DNA from: Chromobacterium rhizoryzae
GTDB lineage: Bacteria > Pseudomonadota > Gammaproteobacteria > Burkholderiales > Chromobacteriaceae
Length of the DNA stretch: 64,000 bases
Reading direction: 5' to 3'
Assembly: GCF_020544465.1 (NCBI RefSeq)
Contig: NZ_CP066126.1
Span: 4,464,001-4,528,000 of the forward strand
The notes under the pieces are model-generated. The model was not told the origin of the DNA. It did not search any database and saw only the letters and a program-made list of their open reading frames with translations. Positions 28,106 to 37,162 of the stretch are shown here, in pieces. Position numbers and translations under genes: made by a program. Every line of letters starts with the position of its first letter. The stretch's first letter is position 1.

Positions 28106-28375
28106 TTACCCGTCGCCCTCTTCCCGTCCATCCTCGACATCGTCCTGAGCCGGGAAGAACACATGCTTGAAGACGGCCAGCCGCACCGGGTCCAGCCGCC
28201 TTTCCGCGACGCCCAGCACCGCCTCGGGATCGAAGTCATCGCTGGCCTCGTAAACGAAAAACGGCTCCTCATCGTCAAGCTCGTACACCGCAATCCGCAA
28301 AACGCCGTTCGGGCGCAGTTCCAGCTTGAGTTGCGCCATGGGGATGGCGCTGCTCACCAAATCGCGTTCTTCCAT
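28106..28375 (-). CDS. Small acidic protein of unknown function
   Basis: An 89-residue acidic protein (start MEERDLVSS at 28375). It has a plausible small beta-alpha fold (LKLELRPNGVLRIAVYEL, PEAVLGVAERRLDPVRLAVF) and a very acidic tail. A proper terminator follows, which supports expression. No family is recognised. The codon pattern (GC-rich third positions) fits the chromosome. The longer TTG-initiated version is less likely. Confidence 0.55.
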   Translation of the reverse strand: MEERDLVSSAIPMAQLKLELRPNGVLRIAVYELDDEEPFFVYEASDDFDPEAVLGVAERRLDPVRLAVFKHVFFPAQDDVEDGREEGDG

Positions 28376-28396
28376 TTCAAACCCGCTTTCCCACAA

Positions 28397-28699
28397 CGCT
28401 CATGCCTCCCTCTCAGCATAGGCCAGAGGCGGCGGGACGCCATCCGCCGTCCAAGCGCGACCCGCCGCGCAAACGCCTCATCAGCGCTTTCTCGCCGCCC
28501 GGCCTTAAGGACTGGCATGCGGCGCTTGCTGATAGCCTCGCGCTCGCCTATCTTCACAATCCAAATGGCATTTAAAGACGAAAGATAATTGCCATTTGTA
28601 TAAATAGGCGACATTTAAGCGCCATTTCACGACGCTAACGCCTCGCCGGCAAGGCCGCTCGCTTGCCGACGGTTCTCAACCATCACCCAAAGGAGCGCC
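28397..28699. other. 303-bp gap with divergent promoters
   Basis: It lies between a minus-strand and a plus-strand gene. The centre, 28550-28620, is AT-rich with a repeated TTGCCATTT / GCCATTT motif (GGCATTTAAAG, TGCCATTTGTA, GCGCCATTTCA). I see nothing else in it. Confidence 0.4.
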
Positions 28700-29107
28700 A
28701 TGCATCCCCCACTCAACTTCCTGTTCCGCCGCGTCGCGGCCTTGCTCGCCGTCAGCGCGCTGTCGCTGACCGCCGGCGGAGCGCTGGCAGCCAATATCAG
28801 CGGCAGCCTGCCCAATTACAAGGACAGCGGCATCACCTTCAACTATGTGGAGCAAAAAAGCGGCGGCTCCGGCCCCGGCGCGCGCGGCATTCGCATTTAC
28901 ATCGCCGGCGGCCGCGACCAGAGCTATAAGTTCAGCCCCAATCCCCACGACGATCCCTGGTACAACAAGAACCAGATCAAGTTCTACCGGCAAGCGGCCG
29001 AGGCGCTGGCGGACGCCTACCTCGCCAAGAAGCCGAACCCGGCCTTCCCGCGCTACGGCTTCAAGTCCACGATCAACGGCATCGAGTACAGCTACAACCA
29101 GCCGTGA
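28700..29107 (+). CDS. Small exported protein of unknown function
   Basis: A 135-residue protein. AAAGGAGCGCC precedes the ATG. Residues 1-30 are a signal peptide (two Arg, hydrophobic core, cleavage ALA-AN). The mature 105 residues contain GARGIRIYIAGGRDQSYKF and FYRQAAEALADAYLAKK and no cysteines, so it is a soluble periplasmic or secreted protein. No family is recognised. It converges on the MksB gene and shares the intergenic hairpin. Confidence 0.65.
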   Translation: MHPPLNFLFRRVAALLAVSALSLTAGGALAANISGSLPNYKDSGITFNYVEQKSGGSGPGARGIRIYIAGGRDQSYKFSPNPHDDPWYNKNQIKFYRQAAEALADAYLAKKPNPAFPRYGFKSTINGIEYSYNQP

Positions 29108-29128
29108 GCGACAGCGGCCCGCCCAATA

Positions 29129-29155
29129 GAAAACAGCCGCCCCTAGGGGCGGCTG
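29129..29155 (-). terminator. Terminator of the mksFEB operon (possibly bidirectional)
   Basis: CAGCCGCCCC/GGGGCGGCTG stem; on the minus strand it is followed by TTTTC. It lies between the convergent ends of the exported protein and mksB. Confidence 0.75.
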
Positions 29156-29165
29156 CGCAGTCTGC

Positions 29166-31976
29166 TCAAGCCGGTTCGCCGCCGTCCGCGCGGCGGCGGG
29201 TTTGCAGAATGGGCGGCGCCCATTGCTCTCCCGGCCGCTTCTTGCGGGTGGCCAGCGTCAGCTCCGACGGCGCGAAGATATTGATGTTGTGGGTGTTGGG
29301 CGTGGTGATCAGGTACTGCGCCTCGGTGGCTTTGAGGAAGCCGGCGACGCGGTCGATGTTGAAGATGTCCAGGTGGGCGAACGGCTCGTCGATGAAGACG
29401 AAGCCGGACGGGTTGGACTCGTCCATCATCAGGCCGATCAGCAGGATCAGCGACTTCATCACCTGCTGGCCGCCGGAGGCTTCGCCGTCGTTCATGCCCA
29501 TCAGGCCCTTCTGGTCGAAGTTGAACTTGAGCACCAGGCCGGCCTGGGCCAGCGCCGCGTCGTCGTTGGACAGCTGCGGCAGTTCCACTTCCACCTGGAT
29601 GCCGGCCAGTTCGCCCAGGCGCTTGACGTTCTGACCGTAGACGCGGACGGTGGCGCGCAGCTTGCCCATATAGGCGGCGCGCGCTTCGTCGGTGAGTTCG
29701 CGCGAGCGGTCCACTTCGCTCTGGCGGCGCTGACGCTCGCGGTCCAGGCCGGTCAGGTCTTCCACCAGTTTGTCCTTCAGGGCCAACACGGCTTCGTCCT
29801 GCTCCCAGTCTCCGCTTTGCAGCCGCTCTTCCAAGTAATTGAGCTGGTGCTTGGCGTCGGCGGCGGTGTCGAACTCGCTTTCGAGCGCCGCGACGTTATC
29901 CGCCGCCAGCGCCGCATCGGGCAAGCGCTCCGCCCATTCGCGCAGCTCGGACAGCAGGCGGCGCACCTGGCGGCGCGCCTGCTCCACTTCCTGCTGTTTT
30001 TGGCGGAAGGCGGCCAGGCTGTCCTGTTCGCGCTGGCAGACGCGGTCGTGCGCCAGCCTTGCGTCGCTGTAGCGTTGGTCGGCGGCTTCCTTCTCCGCGC
30101 TGACGAGACCCAGCGCCGCGCCCAGGCGGGCGATTTCGCTTTCCAGCCCCTGCTTGCGCGTTTCCAGCGCGGCGAACTCTTCGGCGCGGCTGTCCAGCTG
30201 GCGGATGGCGTCCATGCCGCCCAGGTATTCGGCCAGGCCGGCGGCTTCGCGCGTGGCGGCCACCAAGCGTTCTTCATCGGCCAGGATGCGGGTGTTCAGC
30301 GCTTTCAATGCCTCGCGCACCGCCAGCAGCCGCGATTGGCGGGCGGCTTCGCCGAAGGCGAACTCATGCGCCGGCACGCCGATGTGGCGCGCGCCGCGGC
30401 GTTCGCGGAAATAGCCGTCGCGGGTGATCCAGTCGCCGCTGACGTCGGCGCCCTGCTCGGCGTCGTCGACGCGGCTGACGCTGTTCAATTGCCGATACAG
30501 CCATTCCGGCGCGTCGGCGGAGAAGCGCACCACTTCCATCAGGCTGCCGGCGTTGGCGCGCGGCGGGCTGCTGCGCTCCGGCACCACGAAGTGGCGGTAG
30601 CGCAGTTTCTCGCCGATGCGCCAGGCTTCGCGCCGGTCGGATTCGCGCTCCAGCAGCACCACGTGGCGATAGCCGCGCAACAGCGCTTCCACCGCCGCCT
30701 GCCAGTTGGGGTCCAGCACTTCCACGATGTCGGACAACATCAGGTGGCCGATGCCGGCCTCGTCCAGCGCGGCCTTGAACTGGCGCACGTCTTCCGGCGC
30801 GCGGCCGCGGCCTATCTCCAGCGCCTCCAGGTGCTGGGAGCTGTCCTGGCGCTGCTTTTTCAGTTCGCGCAGGCCGTCTTTCAGTTGCTCGGCTTCGCCG
30901 CGCAAGGCGGAGAGCTTGTCGGCCAGTTGGGCGGCGTCGGCGCCGTATTCCTTGCTGGCCAAGGCTTGCAGCCGGTCGCGTTCCTTGAGCTGGCCGGCCA
31001 CGCCGGCGTGTTCGCCCTTGGCCGCCATAAAGGCTTCCTGCGCGCCGACGCGGGCGGTTTCGGCCGCCTTGCGCGAGGCGTCGGCGGCCACTTCCGCCGC
31101 CTTGAGTTTGGCCACCAGTTGCAGGGTGTCGGCGTGCTCGCCCTGGGCCTGGTTCAGCGTGTGGAAGTTGCCGCGGTAGTTTTTCCAGACATTGCCGAGC
31201 GCGGACTTGGCGTCCAGATAGGCCAGCACCGGCAGCGCCTCGTCGCGCAGCCGGGCGATGCCGGTTTGCAACTGCCGCCATTCCAGATAGCGGTTGGCGC
31301 GGGTCTTCATGGTTTCCACCCGCGTCTGCAGCGCTTCTTCCTGACGGCTCAGCGATTCCAGCTCCAGCTCGGTGGCGCGCTGCTCGTCGCGGGCGCGCTG
31401 GTAGTTGTCCAACACGTCCTTGTCGCCGAAGACCTGGAACACCAGGTCCAGCAGCTGGCGCGGGCTGTATTCGGTGAGCTTGTCGGTATCGCCCTGTTCC
31501 AACGCCAGCACTTCGGCCACCGCCGGGGTCAGGCCGGCCATTTCCAGCCGGCGGCGGTATTCCTGCACGCCCATCCATTGGGCCTGGCCTTCGGCCAGCT
31601 CCAGCGGCACGTCGCCGTCCAGGATGGCGTAGTGGCGCACCCAGTCCCCGCCCTGTTTCTTGACCCGGCACAGCAGGGTGACGGCGTCCGCGACGATGGG
31701 GAAGAAGGGCGTCGGATACAGGCCGCCGCTGGGGCGGCGCGGATTGTCCACCACGCCGCGCAGGTAGGCGAAGGGTTCCTTATTGTTGCGAACGTAGCGC
31801 TTGTAATCGCGCTTGCCCGAGCATTTGATCGCCAGCAGGGTGCGCATCGCGTCCAGCAAGGTGGTCTTGCCGGAGCCGTTGGGGCCGATGATGGTGACGA
31901 TCTGCGCGTCCAGCGGCACGGTCAGCCGCTGCCAAAAGTCCCAGTGCACCATTTCCACCGATTTCATCTGGAACAT
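29166..31976 (-). CDS. mksB: MksB-type SMC-like condensin ATPase
   Basis: A 936-residue SMC-like protein. Residues about 29-44 hold Walker A (IIGPNGSGKTTLLDAM). Two long coiled-coil arms (about 200-420 and 560-790) flank a hinge-like globular region near 430-540. The C-terminal head has the signature EASGGQQVMKSL and Walker B GFVFIDEPFAHLD. It is much shorter than MukB and fits the MksB/JetC class. It should form an ATP-driven DNA loop extruder with MksE and MksF. Its ATG overlaps the mksE stop (TGATG). No MksG/JetD nuclease is adjacent, so a chromosome-organising rather than plasmid-defence role is likely. Confidence 0.85.
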   Translation of the reverse strand: MFQMKSVEMVHWDFWQRLTVPLDAQIVTIIGPNGSGKTTLLDAMRTLLAIKCSGKRDYKRYVRNNKEPFAYLRGVVDNPRRPSGGLYPTPFFPIVADAVTLLCRVKKQGGDWVRHYAILDGDVPLELAEGQAQWMGVQEYRRRLEMAGLTPAVAEVLALEQGDTDKLTEYSPRQLLDLVFQVFGDKDVLDNYQRARDEQRATELELESLSRQEEALQTRVETMKTRANRYLEWRQLQTGIARLRDEALPVLAYLDAKSALGNVWKNYRGNFHTLNQAQGEHADTLQLVAKLKAAEVAADASRKAAETARVGAQEAFMAAKGEHAGVAGQLKERDRLQALASKEYGADAAQLADKLSALRGEAEQLKDGLRELKKQRQDSSQHLEALEIGRGRAPEDVRQFKAALDEAGIGHLMLSDIVEVLDPNWQAAVEALLRGYRHVVLLERESDRREAWRIGEKLRYRHFVVPERSSPPRANAGSLMEVVRFSADAPEWLYRQLNSVSRVDDAEQGADVSGDWITRDGYFRERRGARHIGVPAHEFAFGEAARQSRLLAVREALKALNTRILADEERLVAATREAAGLAEYLGGMDAIRQLDSRAEEFAALETRKQGLESEIARLGAALGLVSAEKEAADQRYSDARLAHDRVCQREQDSLAAFRQKQQEVEQARRQVRRLLSELREWAERLPDAALAADNVAALESEFDTAADAKHQLNYLEERLQSGDWEQDEAVLALKDKLVEDLTGLDRERQRRQSEVDRSRELTDEARAAYMGKLRATVRVYGQNVKRLGELAGIQVEVELPQLSNDDAALAQAGLVLKFNFDQKGLMGMNDGEASGGQQVMKSLILLIGLMMDESNPSGFVFIDEPFAHLDIFNIDRVAGFLKATEAQYLITTPNTHNINIFAPSELTLATRKKRPGEQWAPPILQTRRRADGGEPA

Positions 31977-32740
31977 CAGCGCGTCTCCTCGTGGGCCGCG
32001 TCCTCGTCCGGCGGCAGGTCAAACAACGGGCCGGCGGAGTCGTCCGCCTCCGCGGCGGCGTCCAGGCCGTCCTCGGCCGCTTCCGCGCGCTTGTCGGCCA
32101 GCGCGTCGCGGCCTTCGCGGCGCAGCAGCACGTCGGCCAGCGCGCCTTCGATGATGCGCGGCGCCAGCTGGGCGTAGTCGATCATCAGGTCCAGCATCGG
32201 CCCTTCGTCCAGCCAGCGGTTGCGGCGCACGATGAAGCCCAGGTTGACCAGGCGGCCTAGATTGGCGTTGAAGCGGGTGCGGCCGCCCAGCGCCTTGCCG
32301 AAGTCCGCGTAGAGCGCGTCCTCGGACACGCCGGTGGACACGGCCTCGCCGGTTTCCAGCGGCTTTTGCGCGCCGAACATATCGCTCTGGTTTTCCTTGC
32401 CGGCTTCCACGCGGGCGATCTGGCGTTCGCGCTTGGGCAGGATGATCAAGGACCACAGGATGACCAGCAGCGCCACGCCGTCGCGCGGCAGGCCCAGATT
32501 ATTGTTGAGCCAGGCGTCGCCGGAGCCGAACACCGGTTCGGTCATTTCCGGCAGCAAGGCCACGGCGAGGTGTTCGGCGTAGGGGTTCTCCACCAGGCGC
32601 AGGCCGACGGCCGCCAGGCTCTTGTCCAATTCCAGGCGGAAGCTGTCGTCCAGCAGCGCCTTCTTCGCCAGCGCGTCGCCGCGCGGCACCACCCGGTGCG
32701 CCAGCAGACGGGCGGTCAGGGTTTTGATTTCTGTTTCCAT
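31976..32740 (-). CDS. mksE: MksE-type condensin subunit
   Basis: A 254-residue protein starting METEIKTL at 32740. It has the winged-helix character of MukE/MksE/JetB proteins (DALYADFGKALGGRTRFNANLGRLVNLGFIVRR) and a long acidic tail (about residues 210-254, rich in Asp, Glu and Ala). It is predicted to bridge MksF and DNA within the condensin. It overlaps mksF (TAATG) upstream and mksB (TGATG) downstream, so the three subunits are translationally coupled. The longer open frame upstream is a shadow. Confidence 0.8.
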   Translation of the reverse strand: METEIKTLTARLLAHRVVPRGDALAKKALLDDSFRLELDKSLAAVGLRLVENPYAEHLAVALLPEMTEPVFGSGDAWLNNNLGLPRDGVALLVILWSLIILPKRERQIARVEAGKENQSDMFGAQKPLETGEAVSTGVSEDALYADFGKALGGRTRFNANLGRLVNLGFIVRRNRWLDEGPMLDLMIDYAQLAPRIIEGALADVLLRREGRDALADKRAEAAEDGLDAAAEADDSAGPLFDLPPDEDAAHEETR

Positions 32741-34011
32741 TAAGAACCTTTTTGGGCCGCGGCCACCAGTCGCGCGTCGGACAGCGACGCCACTTCCGGG
32801 TGGTCCGGCTCGATCACGCTCTCGCCGCCTTGCAGACTGAACGGCAGCTTGGCCAGCGCGGCGACGATGCTTTGGTCGTTGCTGGTTTCCGGATCCCCGA
32901 TCAGGGACAGCAGCGACAGCCGATAGGCGGTTTCGTTGTAGCTGTCGGCCAGCACCGCCTGGCTGATGTGGGCGTCGGCCGCGCCGGACATGCCCAGTTC
33001 CAGCAAGGCGTCGTACATGGCCTCGGCCTCCAGCAGGCGCTCCATTTCCGGCGCGTCGGCCAGCGGCGCGGCTTCTCCGCCCGGCAGCGTCATGGAGCCG
33101 GCCTTGGCGCGCTCGCGCGCCAGCAGTTCGAATTCGGCCACGTCGGCCAGCTCCGGCGTGGACAGGAAGGCGGGCTCGGGGGCGATGGACAGACAAGCGT
33201 CCAGCTTGTGCGCCAGCTGGCCGGCCGCCATGCGGCGCAGCCAGTCGGCGATGTCGGTGGAGGTCAGGCCGGAGCCGCCCAGATGCACGCGCTGCGCGGC
33301 CAGTTGCGCCAGCCGGCGCTCAAACGTGCCGGCCAGCGCCAGCATGCGGCTTTGCGCCAGCGCGATGGCCTGGGCCTGGTTGAGCACCAGCAGGCTCAGC
33401 GTGTCGTCCTGGGTCAGGCTCTTGACCACCTCGGTGGACTTGGCCACCCAGCGCCATACCGCTTCCAGGCGGTGCTGGGCGGCGCGGATGCGGAATTCCG
33501 ACTGCGATTCCAGCGCTTCTTCAAATTCCGCGTACAGCTCGTTCAGGCGCGCCAGCAGGTGTTTGAGCGCTTCGTCGGAGACCTGGCCCACCGCCTGGCC
33601 GGCGGCCACCTGGCTGGTCAGATAGCCCAGCTCCACGTCGTCGCCGGCGAAATCCACCATGGTGGCCAGCGCCGCCAACGCGACGCGCGCGCCTTCGGAC
33701 AGCTGGTAGACGCCGCCGTCGCTGTCGTAGACCAGCAGGCCGCCCTCGCGCAGCCGGCCCAGGATGGTGGCCAGCTTGGTGTCGTTCAGATAGGCGAAAC
33801 GCTGGGCGATTTCCTGCGGCGTCCATAGCGGCGCTTCGGCGCGGCCGCCCAGTTCCCGCAACACCAGCAGCCGCATCAGCACTTCTTCGTCGCCGCCGCG
33901 GAACAGCGTGACGAAGACGGCGAGATAAGGCCAGGCACCGGTCAGGCGCGACACCGCCTGCAAGGAGGCGGGCTCGATGCCGGGCTGGAAGAAGTCGGAG
34001 AGAGAATCCAA
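32740..34011 (-). CDS. mksF: MksF-type kleisin subunit
   Basis: A 423-residue protein. A TTG at 34011 with GGAG 6 bases upstream gives MDSLSDFFQPGIEP; no better ATG exists. The N-terminal winged helix (TPQEIAQRFAYLNDTKLATILGRLREGGLLVY) and the following helical bundle fit MukF/MksF/JetA kleisins, which close the SMC ring. It is the first gene of the three-gene operon. A divergent hydrolase gene begins 160 bp upstream, with no fourth condensin gene on that side. Confidence 0.78.
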   Translation of the reverse strand: MDSLSDFFQPGIEPASLQAVSRLTGAWPYLAVFVTLFRGGDEEVLMRLLVLRELGGRAEAPLWTPQEIAQRFAYLNDTKLATILGRLREGGLLVYDSDGGVYQLSEGARVALAALATMVDFAGDDVELGYLTSQVAAGQAVGQVSDEALKHLLARLNELYAEFEEALESQSEFRIRAAQHRLEAVWRWVAKSTEVVKSLTQDDTLSLLVLNQAQAIALAQSRMLALAGTFERRLAQLAAQRVHLGGSGLTSTDIADWLRRMAAGQLAHKLDACLSIAPEPAFLSTPELADVAEFELLARERAKAGSMTLPGGEAAPLADAPEMERLLEAEAMYDALLELGMSGAADAHISQAVLADSYNETAYRLSLLSLIGDPETSNDQSIVAALAKLPFSLQGGESVIEPDHPEVASLSDARLVAAAQKGS

Positions 34012-34171
34012 AGGCACTCCACCACGCGCGCGGGCGTGGAATGGCAAAAGCCATGATTGTCCGGGGGGCATGCTCGTTCGTCAACGCATGTCCGCTCGGC
34101 GGCCCTATCTTGCCCGGGCCGGTTTGGCATAAGATTCGACGACAGAGCCGCACACCGCAAGAGGAGAATCC

Positions 34172-35299
34172 ATGTACACCCACCGCCAGCCCTTGCTGTC
34201 GCCCAGCCTGGGCAGCCAGCGCGACCTGACCAGCTTCCATTTCGGCGTGCCGCAAAGCGGCCAGAAAATCTATATCCAGGCCAGCCTGCACGCCGACGAG
34301 CTGCCCGGCATGCTGACCGCCTGGCATTTGAAGCAAGGCTTGCAGCGGCTGGACGCCGCCGGCCTGCTGCGCGGCGAGGTGATCCTGGTGCCGGTGGCCA
34401 ACCCCATAGGCCTGAACCAGAACCAGAGCGAGAAGCCGCTGGGGCGTTTCGACCTGCAAAGCGGTCAGAACTTCAACCGCTATTACCCGGTGCTGTCCGA
34501 GCCCATTTTCGAGGCGGTGAAAGCGCAGTTGGGCCGCGACGGCAAGGCCAACACCGCCTTGATCCGCGCGGAGGCGCGCCAGCAATTGGGCGCGCTGCGC
34601 GCCGACAGCGAGCTGCAATCGCTGCGCCACACGCTGATGAAGCTGGCTTTCGACGCCGACGTGGTGCTGGATCTGCATTGCGACTGCCGCGCCGGCCTGC
34701 ACCTGTACACCGGCACCCCGCTGTGGGAACAGTGCGAGCCGCTGTCGCGCTATCTGGGCGCTTGCGCCACCTTGCTGGCCACCGATTCCGGCGACCATCC
34801 CTTCGACGAAGCCTGCGGCCAGCTGTGGTGGCAGCTGCGCGACCTGGCGGCGGCCGAGGGCCTGGACGTCCAGATCGACATGGCCTGCCTGGCGGTGACG
34901 GTGGAACTGCGCGGCGAAATCGACGTCCATCACGATTACGCACGCCGGGACGCGGAAGGCATCCTCAACTTCCTGCGCCACCGCGGCGTGATCGCCGAAG
35001 CCGCACCGCCGCAGCCGGAACTGCCCTTCCCGGCCACCCCGCTGGCCGGTTCGGAAAACCTGTACGCGCCGCACGCCGGCGTGGTGGTCTACCACGCCCA
35101 ACCGGGCAGCGAGGTGGCCAGCGGCGAACTGCTGGCCGAGGTGATAGACCCGATAGGCGACCGCTGCAGCGAGATCCGCGCCAACCGCCCCGGCATGTTG
35201 TACGCCACCAGCGCCCGCACCTACACCACCACCGGCCTGTCGCTGGCCAAGGTGGCCAGCCGCGAGGCCTTCAAATCCGGCAAGCTGTTGTCGGCCTGA
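34172..35299 (+). CDS. Succinylglutamate desuccinylase / aspartoacylase family hydrolase
   Basis: A 375-residue M14-like zinc carboxypeptidase-fold protein. AAGAGGAGAATCC precedes the ATG. Zinc ligands are His40 and Glu43 (SLHADELPG) and the His of VVLDLHCD; the catalytic Glu is probably within LAVTVELRGE. The C-terminal 80 residues (NLYAPHAGVVVYHAQPGSEVASGELLAEVIDP) form a biotinyl-lipoyl-like hammerhead found in the family. It should cleave an N-acyl amino acid or related amide; the substrate is not known. Confidence 0.85.
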   Translation: MYTHRQPLLSPSLGSQRDLTSFHFGVPQSGQKIYIQASLHADELPGMLTAWHLKQGLQRLDAAGLLRGEVILVPVANPIGLNQNQSEKPLGRFDLQSGQNFNRYYPVLSEPIFEAVKAQLGRDGKANTALIRAEARQQLGALRADSELQSLRHTLMKLAFDADVVLDLHCDCRAGLHLYTGTPLWEQCEPLSRYLGACATLLATDSGDHPFDEACGQLWWQLRDLAAAEGLDVQIDMACLAVTVELRGEIDVHHDYARRDAEGILNFLRHRGVIAEAAPPQPELPFPATPLAGSENLYAPHAGVVVYHAQPGSEVASGELLAEVIDPIGDRCSEIRANRPGMLYATSARTYTTTGLSLAKVASREAFKSGKLLSA

Positions 35300-35317
35300 T
35301 ACTGAAAGGAAAACCGC

Positions 35318-35554
35318 ATGAGAATCTTGATATGCGCCGCCGCGCTCTTGGGCCTGAGCGCCTGCAGCCAGACCAAGCCGCCGGAGCGCCCCGCGGTGGG
35401 CATGGCCAATCCGGCCTCCGTGTATTGCGGGGAAAAGGGCGGCAAGCTGTTGCCGCAAAAAGACGCCCAGGGCAATGAGTACGCGCTGTGCCAGCTGCCG
35501 GACGGCCGCACGGTGGAGGAATGGACGCTGTTCCGCGCCGATCATCCCCAATAA
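35318..35554 (+). CDS. DUF333-containing lipoprotein
   Basis: A 78-residue lipoprotein. The signal peptide ends with the lipobox LSAC at residues 13-16, so Cys16 is probably lipidated. The mature part is a single DUF333 unit (GMANPASVYCGEKGGKLL and CQLPDGRTVEEWTLFR) with a conserved Cys pair. DUF333 proteins are small envelope proteins, often annotated as putative hemolysin without evidence. It is 18 bp behind the hydrolase and probably co-transcribed. Confidence 0.85.
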   Translation: MRILICAAALLGLSACSQTKPPERPAVGMANPASVYCGEKGGKLLPQKDAQGNEYALCQLPDGRTVEEWTLFRADHPQ

Positions 35555-35604
35555 ACCCGCTTATCCACAGCCAACGGCCAAACTCAAACTTATCCACAAA
35601 AATC

Positions 35605-35637
35605 AAACCCGCCGGCCATCGCGCGCCGGCGGGTTTG
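35605..35637. terminator. Bidirectional terminator between the DUF333 and ABC genes
   Basis: AAACCCGCCGGC/GCCGGCGGGTTT stem, with AT-rich flanks on both sides; it serves the two convergent operons. Confidence 0.8.
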
Positions 35638-35665
35638 CTCTTTCTTCAGCGGGGCGGGGCTAGGC

Positions 35666-36433
35666 TTACTTCAGGCTGCCCGACAGGAAGGCCTTCAAGC
35701 GCTCGCTCTTGGTGTTGCCGAACACCTCGTCCGGGCAGCCCTCCTCCTCCACCCGTCCCTGGTGCAGGAACATCACGTGATTGGACACATTGCGGGCAAA
35801 GCCCATCTCGTGGGTGACCACGATCATGGTGCGGCCCTCCTCGGCCAAGGCCTGCATCACTTTCAGCACCTCGCCCACCAGCTCCGGGTCCAGCGCCGAG
35901 GTGGGTTCGTCGAACAGCATCACTTCCGGCTCCATCGCCAGCGCGCGCGCAATCGCCACCCGCTGTTGCTGGCCGCCGGACAAATGCGCCGGGTACTTGT
36001 CCTGCGCGCGTTCGTCCAGGCCCACTTTGCGCAGGTATTTGACCGCGCGCTGGGTGGCCTCCTCCTTGGAAATCCCCAGCACGTGCACCGGCGCCTCGAT
36101 GACGTTTTCCAGCACCGTCATGTGCGCCCACAGATTGAAGTGCTGGAACACCATGGCCAGCTTGGTGCGCATGCCCTGCAATTGCTTCTGGTCCGCCGGC
36201 GTCAGTTCGCCGTTCTTGGTGGCGGCCAGGCGGATGGGCTCGCCATTGAGGCTGATGCTGCCCTGGTTCGGTTTTTCCAGAAAGTTGATGCAACGCAGAA
36301 AGGTGCTTTTGCCGGAGCCGGATGAGCCGATGATGCTGATCACGTCGCCGGCCTTGGCGGTCAGCGAAACGCCCTTGAGCACTTCGTGGCTGCCGTAGCT
36401 CTTGTAGATGTTCTGGATATTCAGCTTGTCCAT
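35666..36433 (-). CDS. hisP: Polar amino acid ABC transporter, ATP-binding protein
   Basis: A 255-residue ABC ATPase of the HisP/GlnQ class: Walker A IGSSGSGKST at about 35-44, signature LSGGQQQRVAIARAL, Walker B VMLFDEPTSALDP and the switch His in VVTHEMGFA. It energises uptake through the two permeases encoded just upstream. HisP-like length and the KNGELTPADQKQLQGMRTKLAMVFQ insert fit lysine/arginine/ornithine/histidine transporters. It is the last gene of the operon, 15 bp after the permease. Confidence 0.9.
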   Translation of the reverse strand: MDKLNIQNIYKSYGSHEVLKGVSLTAKAGDVISIIGSSGSGKSTFLRCINFLEKPNQGSISLNGEPIRLAATKNGELTPADQKQLQGMRTKLAMVFQHFNLWAHMTVLENVIEAPVHVLGISKEEATQRAVKYLRKVGLDERAQDKYPAHLSGGQQQRVAIARALAMEPEVMLFDEPTSALDPELVGEVLKVMQALAEEGRTMIVVTHEMGFARNVSNHVMFLHQGRVEEEGCPDEVFGNTKSERLKAFLSGSLK

Positions 36434-36448
36434 CTTCTAGTCCGTTTC

Positions 36449-37162
36449 TCAGGTTTTCGCCGGCTGCAAATAAGCCAGCCATCTGGTCTCGGCCTTGCGG
36501 AACAGGCCCACCAGGATGAAGGTGACGCCCAGATAGATCAAGGCGGCCAGGCCGAAGGCGTTGAAGGAGTCATAGGTGGCGGCGTTGACGTCGCGCGCCA
36601 CTTTCAGAATGTCCGGCACGGTGGCGGTGAAGGCCACGGTGGTGGCGTGCAGCATCAGGATCACTTCATTGCTGTACGCCGGCAGCGCGCGGCGCAGCGC
36701 AGACGGGATGATCACTCTTCGGTAAAGAGTGAACTTGCTCATGCCGTAGGCGCGCCCGGCCTCGATTTCGCCGTAAGGGGTGGCCTTGATCGCGCCGGCG
36801 AAGATCTCGGTGGTGTAAGCGCAGGTGTTGAGCGCGAACGCCAGGATGGTGCAGTTGTAGCCTTCCCGGAAAAAGTGGTTGAGGAAGCCCACTTCCCGCA
36901 CCACGTCCAGGCTGTACATGCCGGTGTAGAAGAACAGCAGCTGCACGTAGAGCGGCGTGCCGCGGAACACATAGGTGTAAAACCAGACGCTGCGCGCCAG
37001 CCATTTGACCTTGGACACCCGCGCCACCGCCAGCGGGATGGACACGATGAAGCCGAAGGCGATGGACAGCACCAGCAGCCACATGGTGACGGCGAGGCCG
37101 GACAAATGGTAGCCGTCCGACCACAGGAAGGGACGCCAGTATTGCTGAATGATGTCTATCAT
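36449..37162 (-). CDS. hisM: Polar amino acid ABC transporter permease (HisM-like)
   Basis: A 237-residue inner-membrane permease with about five transmembrane helices and the family signature EIEAGRAYGMSKFTLYRRVIIPSALRRALPAYSNE, the EAA loop that contacts the ATPase. The ATG at 37162 overlaps the stop of the preceding permease (ATGA), which fixes the start. It would form a heterodimer with the upstream permease. Confidence 0.9.
   Translation of the reverse strand: MIDIIQQYWRPFLWSDGYHLSGLAVTMWLLVLSIAFGFIVSIPLAVARVSKVKWLARSVWFYTYVFRGTPLYVQLLFFYTGMYSLDVVREVGFLNHFFREGYNCTILAFALNTCAYTTEIFAGAIKATPYGEIEAGRAYGMSKFTLYRRVIIPSALRRALPAYSNEVILMLHATTVAFTATVPDILKVARDVNAATYDSFNAFGLAALIYLGVTFILVGLFRKAETRWLAYLQPAKT

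Noticed and set aside
29202..32177. 991-residue plus-strand frame opposite mksB
   Set aside because: Antisense shadow; lacks any family feature while the minus strand has Walker A, signature and Walker B.
29166..34011. Wadjet anti-plasmid defence system
   Set aside because: The essential JetD/MksG partner is missing next to the three condensin genes.
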